Below, in pieces: positions 21,601 through 28,759 of a stretch of 64,000 nt of DNA (its first letter is position 1; each line of letters opens with the position of its first letter). Under the pieces are notes generated by a model that saw only the letters and a list, made by a program, of their open reading frames with translations, was not told where the DNA came from and ran no database searches. Source of the stretch: Periplaneta americana (taxonomy: Eukaryota > Arthropoda > Insecta > Blattodea > Blattidae); the NCBI RefSeq assembly GCF_040183065.1, contig NC_091122.1:158931455-158995454 (forward strand). Direction: 5' to 3'. The position numbers were made by a program, and so were the translations under genes.

Positions 21601-23974
21601 CTCAACTTCAAAACACACACACTCTTTGACTCTACACTATACCACAGGAACACACCCTCACAGGAAACAGAACAAGTGGCGCCAAGACCAACAACGACCA
21701 GTTCTGAAGATGACCCATAAATAGGTCGAAACATGTGAACGAGGTACGTTGAAATTTAACACAGGAAAGTCTTACCATACATATTCCGAATATTATTTAA
21801 TATTCAGGAAAATGCTTTTAATTATGAATAAGTAGGCCTACTGTCACAAGTTATCAAGAGATAAAAACTTTATTAATAACACGTTATTAACAACTTTATC
21901 TCTTAAAATGTATATCAGTCATGCAGAGAAATACAGTCATATGAAAAAGGCCAGACTGAACTGCCTGAAGATAGAATTTGTCTGCGACAATCAATGCTCT
22001 TTATATTACTTGACAATCAACAATACCATGTAGTTGCTATCTGTGCACTAATTATCTATTACTCTTAAACACTGTTATTACTGTACGTACCTCTTGATGC
22101 TCCATAGCTTTTTCAAAACAAGCCTGACACACCTTCTCTGCCTTCCCCTTTTTGTATTTACGACCATAATAAGTTAGAACAAACACAGGGGCACTCCTCA
22201 ATTCTTGTCCAGGAGGAGATGCACACTCAATATTGCAACAATTCACACCTTTTGGTGCGTTTGATTTACTCTTCTTTCTCTTCTTTATGGTCTCAATTTC
22301 TATGTCGTCATCATCATCATCTAGATCAATAATAATTTCTTGGGTTTTCTTTCTCGTCTCTCCTTGAATCACAACCTCTGGACTACTATCACGGTTACTA
22401 CTCTTATCAGTTCCTTTCTTTCTTTCAATCATTACAATCTCATCATCGTCGTCGTCATCATCAATGACCATAGGAGAATCGATATTGGTGGCATTAACGT
22501 CAACGAAGTTAATCTGGTAAGTATCTGGCTCATCAACATCCATTTCATCCTCATCATCTTCTTTTGACTGTGATTTCCTTTTACCATCATCTGACTGTTT
22601 GTCAGAGGAGTCTTTGTCTTCATCATCTTTATCATCTACGGATTCAGTTGCATCCGATGTTTTAGTAAGTTCACTTTCTTTCTTATTACTGGATGTATCA
22701 TCTTCCTTCTTATCATTGGATGCATCATCTTCCTTCTTATCACTGGATGCATCATCTTCCTTTTTATCATTGGATGCATCATCTTCCTTCTTATCACTGG
22801 ATACATCATCTTCCTTCTTATCAATGGATGCGTCATCTTCCTTCTTATCACTAGATGCATCATCTTCCTTCTTATCATCAGATTCATCAGTTTCCTTTGT
22901 CTCCTTCATTTCACTGTCCTCAATATTTGAATCTTTTACTTTATCATTATCCATTTCATCAGCATCTTTTTCACTGTCCTCTCCATCTTCCTTTTTTTCT
23001 TTTTCAGTATCTTCATTCTTCTCTCTTTTAATATCTTCATTTTTCTCTTTTTTAATACTGGTACCTTCATTATTTTCTTTATCAATGCGTAAGTCATTTT
23101 CCTTCTTTTTTATGTCATGAACTTCTAAAATATCATCATCTGTTTCACTACTACTTGATTCATCCTTCTTTGTTTCATCACTGATCTCCATGTCATTCTT
23201 CTGTTCGGTTTCTTTAATTTCTATGTCTTCCTTCTCTTCGTTGTCACTCACGTCTAAATCTTCCACCTTTTTACTGTCACCTTCAACACATTCGTTCTCT
23301 TCCTTATCACTAATTTTTGTGTCTTCAATATTTTCAATATTACCTTCCACACATTCTTCTCCTCTTTGGTCAGTAACATCAAAACTCTCTTTTCCTTTAC
23401 TAATTTCTCTGTCACCCTCATTCTTTTCTTCGTCATTTCTTTCTTTACAGTCCTCCCTTTCAATGAATAAGTCATCACTTTCTTCCTTTTCTTTATTTTC
23501 CATTATTTCACTTTCTCGTTTATTGCTATCTATTTTTGATAATTCTTCCTTTCCCTCAATATATTCTTTATTTTCTGAAATCAAATCATTCTTTATCTCC
23601 GATTTTTCTTCACAGTCCTCATCCGAGATAACTTCATCTACTTCCATCACAGCATCACCACTTTCGCTGCATCTGTTGGTTTTGTTTTCTTTTTCTTTTT
23701 CTTCTTCTTCTTCTTCTTCTTCTTCATCATTTTTGATGTTGCTTTCAGTTTTATTTTTATTATTCAATTCACATAATTTATCTACAGTGTCACTGTCTAC
23801 TGAGCATTTGTTCTCCTTATTATCAACACCGATATGCTCAGATTGAGATTCGTTATTATCCACAGAAACAGGAGACTTATCAGTGCCTAGTTGTAGGGCT
23901 GACAATTCTAAAACAACATCATCCTTTTTTCCAGACTCTGTCTTTTCGGCATCAGTGTCATTATCACATTCCAT
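2423..23974 (-). CDS. Seven-exon gene: acidic, zinc-like, coiled-coil protein resembling the SETDB1/eggless N-terminus
   Basis: Seven exons splice in frame with matching phases: 23974-22091, 18916-18808, 18671-18528, 15278-15181, 12858-12606, 6515-6445 and 4339-2423, giving 1,491 residues. Residues 1-570 are very acidic with a Glu run and 9-residue KKEDDASSD-type repeats. Residues ~578-628 form a Cys-rich segment (CCNIEC, then VCQAC) and are followed by TVVLTDSDEEGSDE. Residues ~667-744 are a predicted coiled coil, and ~745-1491 are Ser/Gln/Asn-rich with a basic patch RPSKRQRRKQ. From family knowledge, the Cys-rich, DSDEE and coiled-coil order resembles insect SETDB1/eggless N-termini, which act in H3K9 methylation in the nucleus. 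No Tudor, MBD or SET domain is seen. A GC-type donor (CAG|GCATGT) sits just before the stop, so the catalytic half could lie left of base 1. ATG 23974 directly follows an acceptor, so an upstream non-coding exon is expected. Exon structure is well supported; identity is moderate, and an ATF7IP-type partner protein is an alternative. Confidence 0.62.
4643..6087. repeat. Large foldback element (~1.45 kb, imperfect inverted arms)
   Basis: The outer arms at ~4643-4695 and ~6036-6087 are inverted copies (CTGACCAGCACAAAAACACA on the left; CTGGTACAAAAACGCAACAC when the right arm is reversed). Inner arms at ~5030-5400 and ~5700-5965 are also inverted copies, sharing an unusual TTTTCGATTTGT-GCAACAATTAAA block. 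The left arm has an extra insert at ~4735-5010. No transposase ORF is visible. It lies in the intron between exons 6 and 7. Confidence 0.6.
6445..6515 (-). CDS. Exon 6 of the SETDB1-N-like gene (71 bp)
   Basis: The acceptor is CTTCTCAG|CAGGTG and the donor is GAAATG|GTAAGT. The one base carried from exon 5 plus CA restores the frame, giving IAGVATKKVTQIQRSVFP and ending TSNSEM in phase 0. Both splice sites are strong and the phases match on both sides. Confidence 0.72.
7538..7945. repeat. Possible MITE with short G-rich inverted ends
   Basis: The left end AGGGTACGAATTAA matches the reversed right end AGAGTGCGAATTAA, and G-run/C-run tracts sit just inside both ends. The rest of 6516-8150 has no recognisable gene. 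Support is limited to the end match. Confidence 0.35.
8240..8460. repeat. C/A-rich simple-sequence tract
   Basis: Long run of CACGCA, CCCCAC and CACACA motifs on the plus strand. Open frames here on either strand are pure consequences of the repeat. Confidence 0.9.
9603..9727. repeat. Inverted repeat ending GTGTAATAGTCAA / TTGACTATTACAC
   Basis: The two halves are near-complementary: GTGTAATAGTCAA at the left and TTGACTATTACAC at the right, with inner arms around AAATCTGCTCG...CGCAGATTTAT. It may be a small foldback transposon or the shared end of the flanking satellite-like blocks. Confidence 0.6.
10076..10862 (+). repeat. 157-bp tandem array (five units)
   Basis: Five head-to-tail units with an exact 157-bp period; each contains TTCGGAAATTCTGAATAAGT and a downstream ACGTCCAATATAACATCAAT block. 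Inner units differ by only a few substitutions. A single diverged unit is present in the neighbouring block near 8905-9065, so the array expanded locally. Confidence 0.92.
11330..12209 (-). mobile_element. LINE fragment: RNase H domain and 3' end of ORF2 (broken)
   Basis: On the minus strand it encodes an RNase H-type region (NWLHLYTDGS, ILSDSKAA, WIPSHCGILGNENAD) followed by a C-terminal IPDLPRKSSVAAFRLATGHD and a C-x2-C...H-type segment (PLCNSNQEMDSEHLKIC). These features are typical of I/Jockey/R1-group LINEs. The frame breaks near 11880. It is nearly the same sequence as 47510-48395 but in the opposite orientation, and it is 5'-truncated. Confidence 0.85.
12240..12533 (+). other. AT-rich stretch ending in a poly(A) run
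   Basis: Non-coding sequence ending with 14 A at 12513-12526. It looks like the 3' end of a retrotransposed sequence on the plus strand, but I cannot name the family. Confidence 0.3.
12606..12858 (-). CDS. Exon 5 of the SETDB1-N-like gene (Pro/Ser/Thr-rich linker)
   Basis: The acceptor is TTTTCAATAG|GAACTG and the donor is CCAATTG|GTAAGT, phase 0 to phase 1. It encodes ELPSLTIDDSQ, then a Ser/Thr/Pro/Arg-rich, probably disordered linker with several S/T-P sites (LSPTRS, TTPV, ATSPV, ITPTSS). Confidence 0.78.
13287..13600. repeat. Foldback MITE (~300 bp)
   Basis: The outer arms pair (ACTACAGTGCGTC on the left; TAGTACAGTGCGTCC when the right arm is reversed). The inner arms GTGCAGAATCACA...GACTCAC and GTGAGTCACC...TGTGATTCTGCAC are nearly perfect over ~37 bases. 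The complementary arms explain the open frames on both strands. Confidence 0.7.
13717..14012. mobile_element. Near-perfect palindrome, probable Penelope-like terminal repeat pair
   Basis: Arms at ~13747-13877 and ~13881-14011 are almost perfectly complementary around a 3-base centre; I noticed only a substitution and a one-base indel at the outer edge. The left side extends into GCTTTCACGGCCGGTGTC. Each arm, read outward, carries CTGAAGA, a short hairpin and GAAAC (13924-13955 on plus, mirrored on minus). That is the conserved core order of hammerhead ribozymes reported in Penelope-like elements. No reverse transcriptase is present. Assignment to Penelope-like elements is inference from this core and from the similar element at 21016-21789. 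Confidence 0.6.
13915..13968 (+). ncRNA. Hammerhead-ribozyme-like core (right arm of palindrome)
   Basis: CTGAAGA at 13924-13930 fits the CUGANGA core. It is followed by a hairpin TCTGCT/AGTAGA with one wobble, then GAAAC at 13951-13955, then GTCTGGT...ACCAG that can form a third helix. I could not confirm the cleavage-site base or helix I by eye. Confidence 0.4.
14180..14466 (+). repeat. Two-copy 142-bp tandem duplication
   Basis: The segment with CTGTGTGGATTTTCTTTATT and TTCGAATATTTAC recurs with a 142-bp offset and a few substitutions. No gene. Confidence 0.75.
14500..14592 (-). repeat. tRNA-derived SINE head
   Basis: On the minus strand there is a box-A-like ATAGCTCAGG and a box-B-like GGTTCGATTCC with ~50 bases between them, longer than a normal tRNA. 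It is therefore read as a SINE remnant rather than a tRNA gene. Confidence 0.55.
15037..15073. repeat. Poly(A) tract
   Basis: Run of more than 30 A in the intron between exons 4 and 5; possibly a retroelement tail, with no recognisable body. Confidence 0.8.
15181..15278 (-). CDS. Exon 4 of the SETDB1-N-like gene (coiled coil, part 2)
   Basis: The acceptor is TGTGTCTTAG|TTGC and the donor is AAATTCGG|GTTAGT, phase 1 to phase 0. It encodes FKETDNLLNELQRKMDNI followed by a V-Y-K-D-Y-A-P-K-I-R segment. The end resembles the stretch that closes the coiled coil in SETDB1 N-termini, from family knowledge. Confidence 0.8.
15460..15620. repeat. (TA)n and (AAT)n microsatellites
   Basis: A TA dinucleotide run near 15463-15504 is followed by an AAT trinucleotide run near 15553-15619. 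Confidence 0.95.
15984..17200 (+). mobile_element. RTE-type LINE fragment (reverse transcriptase, multiply broken)
   Basis: Frames in sequence encode an RT palm: EEQFGFRK, VFVDLEKAFDRMDW, a GVQQGCPLSP turn, then IRFADDMALLADEE near 16408. A C-terminal stretch typical of insect endonuclease-reverse transcriptases follows (MKINANKTKTM, VKYLGC-like, RNWLGHWLRRN). Several in-frame stops and frameshifts break it. It ends at 17200 in a GAATGAATGAATG tail and is 5'-truncated. The fragment at 51722-52055 belongs to the same family. Confidence 0.85.
17433..17535 (+). repeat. SINE family 1, 3' fragment
   Basis: ACTCATTTCACTGGCATTAT and the following TCACCTTCATCTCA segment match the 3' body of the SINEs at 28471 and 53952. 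The tRNA-like head is missing. Confidence 0.7.
17765..18335. mobile_element. TIR repeat with adjacent hairpin (copy 1)
   Basis: Inverted ends TTTTTATGCTCGACCAT (17765-17781) and its complement (18218-18234) bound a ~470-bp segment. It is followed directly by a hairpin: TAATGGTAATTAAGACGC pairs with the later GCGTCTTAATTACTATCATT. The same arrangement, reversed, is at 49920-50590. There is no coding capacity. It looks like a MITE, superfamily unknown. Confidence 0.65.
18528..18671 (-). CDS. Exon 3 of the SETDB1-N-like gene (coiled coil, part 1)
   Basis: The acceptor is ATTTTGTAG|AAGAAG and the donor is TTAAGTG|GTAAGT, phase 1 to phase 1. It encodes a helical segment beginning EEVLPEEVLADLEEKLQEV and ending NKMDELS. 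Heptad-like Leu/Val/Ile spacing indicates a coiled coil that continues in the next exon. Confidence 0.82.
18808..18916 (-). CDS. Exon 2 of the SETDB1-N-like gene
   Basis: The acceptor is TTTATTTCCAG|CATTTG and the donor is GATGAAG|GTATTC, with phase 0 in and phase 1 out. It encodes HLSYVLSEHKPLL, then a P-R-N-D-T-V segment, then LTDSDEEGSDE. Joined to exon 1 it gives CFEKAMEHQE-HLSYVLSEH. It looks like a continuation of the Cys-rich module followed by an acidic SIM-like/DSDEE motif. Confidence 0.82.
19048..19234. repeat. Foldback MITE (~187 bp)
   Basis: Arms of ~50 bases (AATACAATATAGTTTTATTA, and its complement near 19195) flank a ~70-base centre. Nearly perfect complementarity suggests recent origin. 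Confidence 0.75.
20399..20623 (-). repeat. SINE family 2, copy 1 (tRNA-derived)
   Basis: Minus-strand head: box-A-like TTGGCGAGTTGGTATAGCGC and box-B-like GGTTCGATCC; the body ends in a short AT-rich 3' end near 20399. Direct repeats ATCCTTTAGAT at 20388-20398 and 20624-20634 are its target-site duplication. Confidence 0.85.
21312..21545 (+). pseudogene. GIY-YIG endonuclease domain of a Penelope-like element
   Basis: The frame reads GVYKLKCNTCNNFYIGQTGR followed by SF-x-TRYKEH, then continues to a TAA at 21543-21545. It shows the GVYKL (GIY) and FYIGQTGR (YIG) motifs, the conserved Arg and the EH pair. The C-x2-C before the YIG motif matches the zinc-like pair seen in Penelope endonucleases. 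The reverse-transcriptase part and start are absent. Confidence 0.85.
21700..21756 (+). ncRNA. Hammerhead-ribozyme-like core in Penelope terminal repeat
   Basis: CTGAAGA (21704-21710), then the helix GACC/GGTC with loop CATAAATA, then GAAAC (21728-21732), then ATGTG...TACGT that can pair. The mirrored left arm has CTGAAAA instead of CTGAAGA and is probably inactive. Helix I and the cleavage base are not resolved by eye. Confidence 0.5.
22091..23974 (-). CDS. Exon 1 (coding) of the SETDB1-N-like gene: acidic domain and Cys-rich segment
   Basis: The acceptor is CTCATTTACAG|ATG and the donor is CAAGAG|GTACGT, ending in phase 0 after 628 codons. It carries a Glu run (near residue 85), the KKEDDASSD repeats (near residues 365-433), acidic clusters such as IIIDLDDDDDDIEIE, a KKRKKSK basic patch and the CCNIEC...CQAC cysteines. 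Reading beyond the donor adds only 12 residues before a stop, which supports splicing. Confidence 0.8.
22676..22885 (-). repeat. 27-bp coding minisatellite inside the acidic domain
   Basis: About seven in-frame copies of a 27-bp unit encode variants of DKKEDDASS. Copies differ mainly at the last Ser/Asn/Ile positions, so the array expands by whole codons without breaking the frame. Copy number is likely variable between individuals (inference). Confidence 0.85.
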
Positions 23975-24423
23975 CTGTAAATGAGAAAAAAAAAAAGTAT
24001 ATTCTCAAATTAATGTGAGAGTTTTGTATGCAGTGAACATTAAACATTCAAACAACAAAATCTTTCCTATGTTAAACTTTTGAAGGAATGGGAGTACAAT
24101 CACTGAAATGAAAAAGGAAATACAATATATGAAGCAGTTGAAAAACTAATAAACATTGTCAAGAAAGAATGTGATTTTTAGGTGGAGTCGAGCACAGTTT
24201 GTTGGCATTGAGGAGTGAAAACATAACAGAGAGGTTGGTTTTGTATTTATCTACCATTGCATCAGCACTCAAAACCCTAGCCCAAACACAGAGATGGAAA
24301 TGATGTTTGATCAGTTGGCTTCTGTTACTATCTGCTTCTTGTACTGTATTAGAATATGGTGTCAGCGTTGTGCTGTGTTAAATTGCATGTTGTTAACATC
24401 CTGTGACATATTGTAGGTCTATA

Positions 24424-25790
24424 CAGGGCTGGGCAGTATTTGAAATACATGTATTTGAAATACATTTGTATTTTGTAATTTGTAAGAATTTTCGAAAGTA
24501 TTTTGTATTTAAATACATAAAATTGATGTATTTTATATTTCAAATACTAAAAATACTTTTTTCTTCTTCTTGTCCTTTAAGTTTTGGATTTGGATTTGAA
24601 GAATGAACTTCTGTCTTATTTACCAACCCATTTCAGATGTGCTAGCCATACACTTAGTTTTCTTGCCAAAACTGATTTCCTTAATGCCATAAAAAAATCT
24701 CCAACAGCATCAAGGATCCATCACCCAACACTTCCTAAATGTTCAGCATTATGGAATGCGTCTAGAAGACCCAAATCCTCAGAAATTATATCAGATGTCT
24801 TGAAATATTCATTGAAGTTTCCTTGCCCAACTCGATGGAATTCTCTTTATGACTCAATCTCTCAAAAATTGCACTTTAAAGATGTTGAGTTTCAGTACCT
24901 TGAAGAATATTGTACAGTTCTGAAACCCATTGCCGTAGCCCTTGATTTAATGCTAAATGAGAAGACATGCTATTACGGCCAACTTTTGTCCACATTAATT
25001 TCCCTCAAAAACAGATTACATATTCTGTTATCTAGTAATCTATCCCATCTATTCCAAGTAACTCCAATTTTAATAAGTTTGCTTTCATCAAGATTTAAAG
25101 CGATGTTTGATCTGACTCCAGAAGCAAATTGAGCTATTTTGGCAGCTTGCTTGCACCCATCATTTAGTATGAGATGGCTACCTGACACTGCCTCACCAAA
25201 TGATAAGAAGAGGACACAGAATAGGATGTGTGAAACCAGTTGAGCAGTTCTCTGTTACACCTTTGGTCAGTTCAGACTTTGAAGACGACGAAAACAATTT
25301 TTATGTTTTCAGCTCAAGTACAACACACTTTGAAAAGCAAAACGAAAAGAACTTGTCTACTGAGGAGTATGAGCTCATACAATTCTTCAATGGCAAAGGG
25401 ACAACCCTGTGCACTCTAGAGAATTACCCAACAGTGAAACAAGCTTTTATAAAGTATAATACAAATTTGTCTTCCTCTGCGCCTGTAGAAAGACTGTTCT
25501 GTTTTGCAGGATTTATTCATTCACAAGCAAGGGGATCCTTACCTGATGAACTTTTTTGAAAAACTATTTTTTTTTTAAGGGAGCAGTAATTATTCATATG
25601 TAGCATAATTTCATTGCTTACTGGGAAAGGAAGAATGTTCAGTTACAATGTTTATATAAAACTTCGAGGTAAAAATACTTTTAATGTTAATATAATATTT
25701 TAGATTTTCAGTAATATTCTTATTTCTTTATGCCTATATATTGTATCGAGTATTTGAAATACAAATGTATTTTGAGTATTTGAAGCCTAA
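24424..25790 (+). mobile_element. hAT transposon remnant
   Basis: The left end CAGGGCTGGGCAGTATTTG is a typical hAT inverted end; the right end is degraded but keeps GAGTATTTGAAATACAAATG. Between them, broken frames encode the C-terminal half of a hAT transposase: HCASH-like RCASHTLSFLAK, PCPTRWNSLYDS, and the dimerisation motif LSSSAPVERLFCFAG...RGSLPDELF. Stops and frameshifts lie around 25132-25320. It sits just upstream of exon 1 of the SETDB1-N-like gene, in the opposite orientation. Confidence 0.85.
24584..25559 (+). pseudogene. hAT transposase pseudogene (C-terminal half)
   Basis: Two open segments (24584-25132 and 25200-25559) belong to one transposase broken by a stop and frameshift. 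The first has the RW motif region (TRWNSLYDS) and the second the hATC dimerisation motif (SSAPVERLF-FAG). The N-terminal BED finger and the first catalytic Asp are missing. Confidence 0.85.
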
Positions 25791-26929
25791 ATCAAACCAT
25801 TTCCACCACAGGATAAGACACACAATGCATGATGAACGCCTCCAAATATTAAGGCCTAAATAAGTATATATATATTGCAATGAATTTCTCATCTTGCGAT
25901 CGGAGAGTTAAGCTATTCCATAAAACGCTACTGTACATAAGCTTTTGTTATGGTTTCAGTGCTTATTTCAAAGTTGATACAATTGACAACTATCAATCAT
26001 ACACGTCGAAATTTTTAATTTTACTTCTCTGAACGTTATTATGCACATATAAGACTTACTTAGAACTTCTAAACGATATAATATCTATGAATTTATTTAA
26101 TATATAGTATTATAATACAGGAAGCTAAAAGACTGTTTTAAAATCCTTTGTAGAGCCTCGTCTGGTGCTTAATTTGAAGGCAAAACAGCACAGTGTGGGT
26201 AGGCTAAACATTCGTTCGAATAATACATATAATCATCTAAATGCACATCAACGTTTTATTATAGTTTCGTCAAATAAAAACTATACCTTAATTAAAACCT
26301 TATCCTTAGCATTAGACGCTTAAACACATTCAAAACACGGACATACACAGCAGACAACATAAATAAATACCAATTTCACCAACATTTCAGCGTCAAATTC
26401 TCTGGACTCAAATAACCAAACAAATGCCTTACCAACCCTTAGAAATTTAAGTCGTTATTTGTTCATGTTAGAAAAATACATTTCACATAATTTTAAATAA
26501 AACTCGAAAGCATCTTGAGGACCAACCATTGAATGGGAAGTGAACCTTCATTACCTGAATATACATAAATATATCACAGTAAACTTCAAAGCCCAAGTAA
26601 TGTATGTAGATTTAAAAAATTAATACAAATTATTCGACGCGATCCGTATCACTTAAGCCTAGATCATAGAAGTATCCTTAAAGAAAGTGAGTGAGTCTCA
26701 AAATTAATCTTGTGATAACGATTTCTGAAGTCATTAAATACTGCATGGATTAGAGAGCAAAATATTCAAGCTCCATCCGCTTTCATTCCATAGATGAACA
26801 CCATTCCCGCGTCTTTATTGCAAGGAATAATTATTTAAGACTATTGGCTAAATAAATAGATGATTGTATACATTAGGTAAAGAGTGAATGAGGTATTTTT
26901 AATTTAATCTCTGCTTTGTATTCTGGATC
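25791..26929. other. Intergenic/5' region without recognised gene
   Basis: AT-rich sequence upstream of the SETDB1-N-like gene. It could contain an untranslated first exon, but nothing in it lets me place one. Confidence 0.35.
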
Positions 26930-26936
26930 CTAGTGG

Positions 26937-27119
26937 CACAGTCTAGTATATACAGTCGCGAAGCTCAATACGTAGTAAATATGCAAAGATTAGGTAGTTG
27001 CTCACCACTAGGATCGCTAATATCGCCTCATTACAGGCAATGCAAAATAGTACCGTCACAGTCTATTGTTTCTAGCACCCTCAAAACTCAACCTTCGTGA
27101 CTGTATATAGTAGACTGTG
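26937..27119 (+). mobile_element. 183-bp MITE, copy 1
   Basis: Inverted ends CACAGTCTAGTATATACAGT and complement, with the internal segment TAGCACCCTCAAAACTCA. It is flanked by a perfect 7-bp duplication CTAGTGG (26930-26936, 27120-27126). There is no coding sequence. Confidence 0.85.
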
Positions 27120-27267
27120 CTAGTGGTCAGCCGTAGATATCAGCCAGATGTCCCAAATTGTGGAATTTGTGTGTTCTCGATGGTTCATAGGTCGCTAAAC
27201 ACAACGATATTATCGATATCAATGAGCTATGAGTCACTGTTGCATTGCAATGTGGCATACCTAAATC

Positions 27268-27435
27268 CACAGTCTAGTATATACAGTCACAAAGTTCAAT
27301 ACGTAGGGAATATGCATCCATAGATAGTTGCTAACCACTAGGATCGCTACTATCGCCTCATCACAGAGTATGCGAAATAGTACCGTCACAGTCTATTGTT
27401 TCTAGCACCCTCAAAACTCAAGCTTCGTGACTGTG
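27268..27435 (+). mobile_element. 183-bp MITE family, copy 2 (right end shortened)
   Basis: Same order of sequence as copy 1, but the right inverted end lacks the TATATAGTAGACT part, and no target duplication is seen. Confidence 0.8.
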
Positions 27436-27599
27436 GCAAAACTATTTCATTACCAACGTAGAAAACTAAATTTCTAGTATGTGTCACCAAAAATATTATT
27501 TTCTCTTTTATTTTAAGAGGAAAGATGTTTTATTGTATACAGATAAAATAATTGTGTTTTTTTTTATATTTCGGATATTTCTTTACAACTGCGTTACCA

Positions 27600-27945
27600 A
27601 ACAAAGGTAGGTATATTCACATACCTCAAGTGGGTTGACAAACTGTCAGAGCCAGCATTGAGTGCACACTTACTGTGTGACTTAAATTTGTGATTTTCTG
27701 TTATAAAAATAGTACCGGTAACACATATTATACAAATCTGGCTTTTCAGGTACAGTATGGCTCCCTGTAAAGCTGACTTAAATAATTTCAAGGGAAAAAA
27801 TTGTTCCAGAGCTGGCTATCGAACCTGTGACCTTTGGCTAAGCACACCAATACTCTACAGACTGAGCTACCCACTATACCTGGCTTTGGAACTATTTAAG
27901 TCATCTTTACAGGGAGCAATACCTGAAAAGCTAGATTTGTATAAA
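27600..27945. mobile_element. tRNA-cored foldback repeat, copy 1
   Basis: A minus-strand tRNA-like core (GTAGCTCAGTCTGTAGAG, then GGTTCGATAGCC) at ~27812-27895 is flanked by ~65-bp inverted arms sharing GCTCCCTGTAAAG and CTTTTCAGGTA. A further ~110-bp flank (27600-27720) is also present, inverted, next to the copy at 30026-30380. It is a SINE-like or MITE-like repeat of unknown family. Confidence 0.65.
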
Positions 27946-27948
27946 GGT

Positions 27949-28232
27949 ACAGATGCCTCAAACTAGGAAACTGCCTGGAAAGGGGAAGTAGTAGAGCTAA
28001 CGGAGGGGGCCCACCTAGGCTCTGATACCCAGGTATAGTCATATTATCTGAAAAGTTGACCTCTTGACAATGTATTCAAGATGTACCCTCCCTATGCAGC
28101 CTTCTCAACTGTTATTAGACCTGAGCTGTACCGTTCTAGTCCACAGTGCACAGCAGTAGGCGGACAGTGGTAGGGGAGAAGTGCTCTATGCGCCTGCGCG
28201 AACGAGACAGCTTGCTAGTTTGAGGCATCTGT
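27949..28232. mobile_element. 284-bp MITE with perfect 18-bp inverted ends
   Basis: ACAGATGCCTCAAACTAG at 27949-27966 and its exact complement at 28215-28232. The interior is GC-richer than its surroundings and non-coding. Superfamily not assigned. Confidence 0.75.
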
Positions 28233-28470
28233 AAGATGTATTTACGTATTTGGCTTCTAATCGAGTCATAGTACCATAAACAAAAGACAAACTGAGCAGT
28301 GACACCAATGAAAAACTGAACTTGTGTATCAAAATATAATTATGCAAATTTGGTTTCATTATAGTTACCTTACAATAGGACAAGTGTTCGAATTAAAAAC
28401 ATAGGAAGCTAAAATTATATACCTAAATTTAATTGCAGATACTGATATAAGTTTGATTTTACATATTTGA

Positions 28471-28743
28471 GTCCACACCTGTGGCGTAATGGTCAGCGCG
28501 TCTGGCCATGAAACCAGGTGGCCCGGGTTCGAATCCCGGTCGGGGCAAGTTGTCTGGTTGAGGTTTTTTCCGGGGTTTTCCCTCAAACCAATACGAGCAA
28601 ATGCTGGGTGCTGGACCCTGGACTCATTTCACCGGCATTATCACCTTCATTTCATTCAGACACTAAATAACCTAGATGTTGATACAGCGTCGTAAAATAA
28701 CCCAATAAAATAAAAATTAAAAATAAATAAATAAATAAATAAA
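28471..28743 (+). repeat. SINE family 1, copy 1 (tRNA-derived, complete)
   Basis: Head with box A (TGGCGTAATGG) and box B (GGTTCGAATCC), body with GTTTTTTCCGGGGTTTTCCC, and an AATAAA-rich tail. The direct repeat ACATATTTGAG at 28461-28471 and 28749-28759 is its target duplication. Confidence 0.9.
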
Positions 28744-28759
28744 AGAATACATATTTGAG

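Larger units (their letters stand above)
21016..21789 (+). mobile_element. Penelope-like retroelement, 3' part between inverted terminal repeats
   Basis: Inverted repeats of ~157 bp (21016-21171 and 21633-21789) flank a segment that encodes a GIY-YIG endonuclease domain (21312-21545). The right arm has CTGAAGA, a hairpin and GAAAC, a hammerhead-type core. GIY-YIG endonuclease plus such terminal repeats is the hallmark of Penelope-like elements. The reverse transcriptase is missing, so this is a short, dead or non-autonomous copy. It lies between exons 1 and 2 of the SETDB1-N-like gene. Confidence 0.82.

Noticed and set aside
22599-23846. Long Ser/Phe/Leu-rich open frames on the plus strand
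   Set aside because: They are the antisense of the acidic exon (Glu/Asp/Lys codons read backwards) and follow its repeat units.
28496-28550. tRNA gene
   Set aside because: Box A and box B are present, but the sequence continues into a SINE body and tail with target duplications, and the cloverleaf is imperfect; the same reasoning applies to the other tRNA-like heads.
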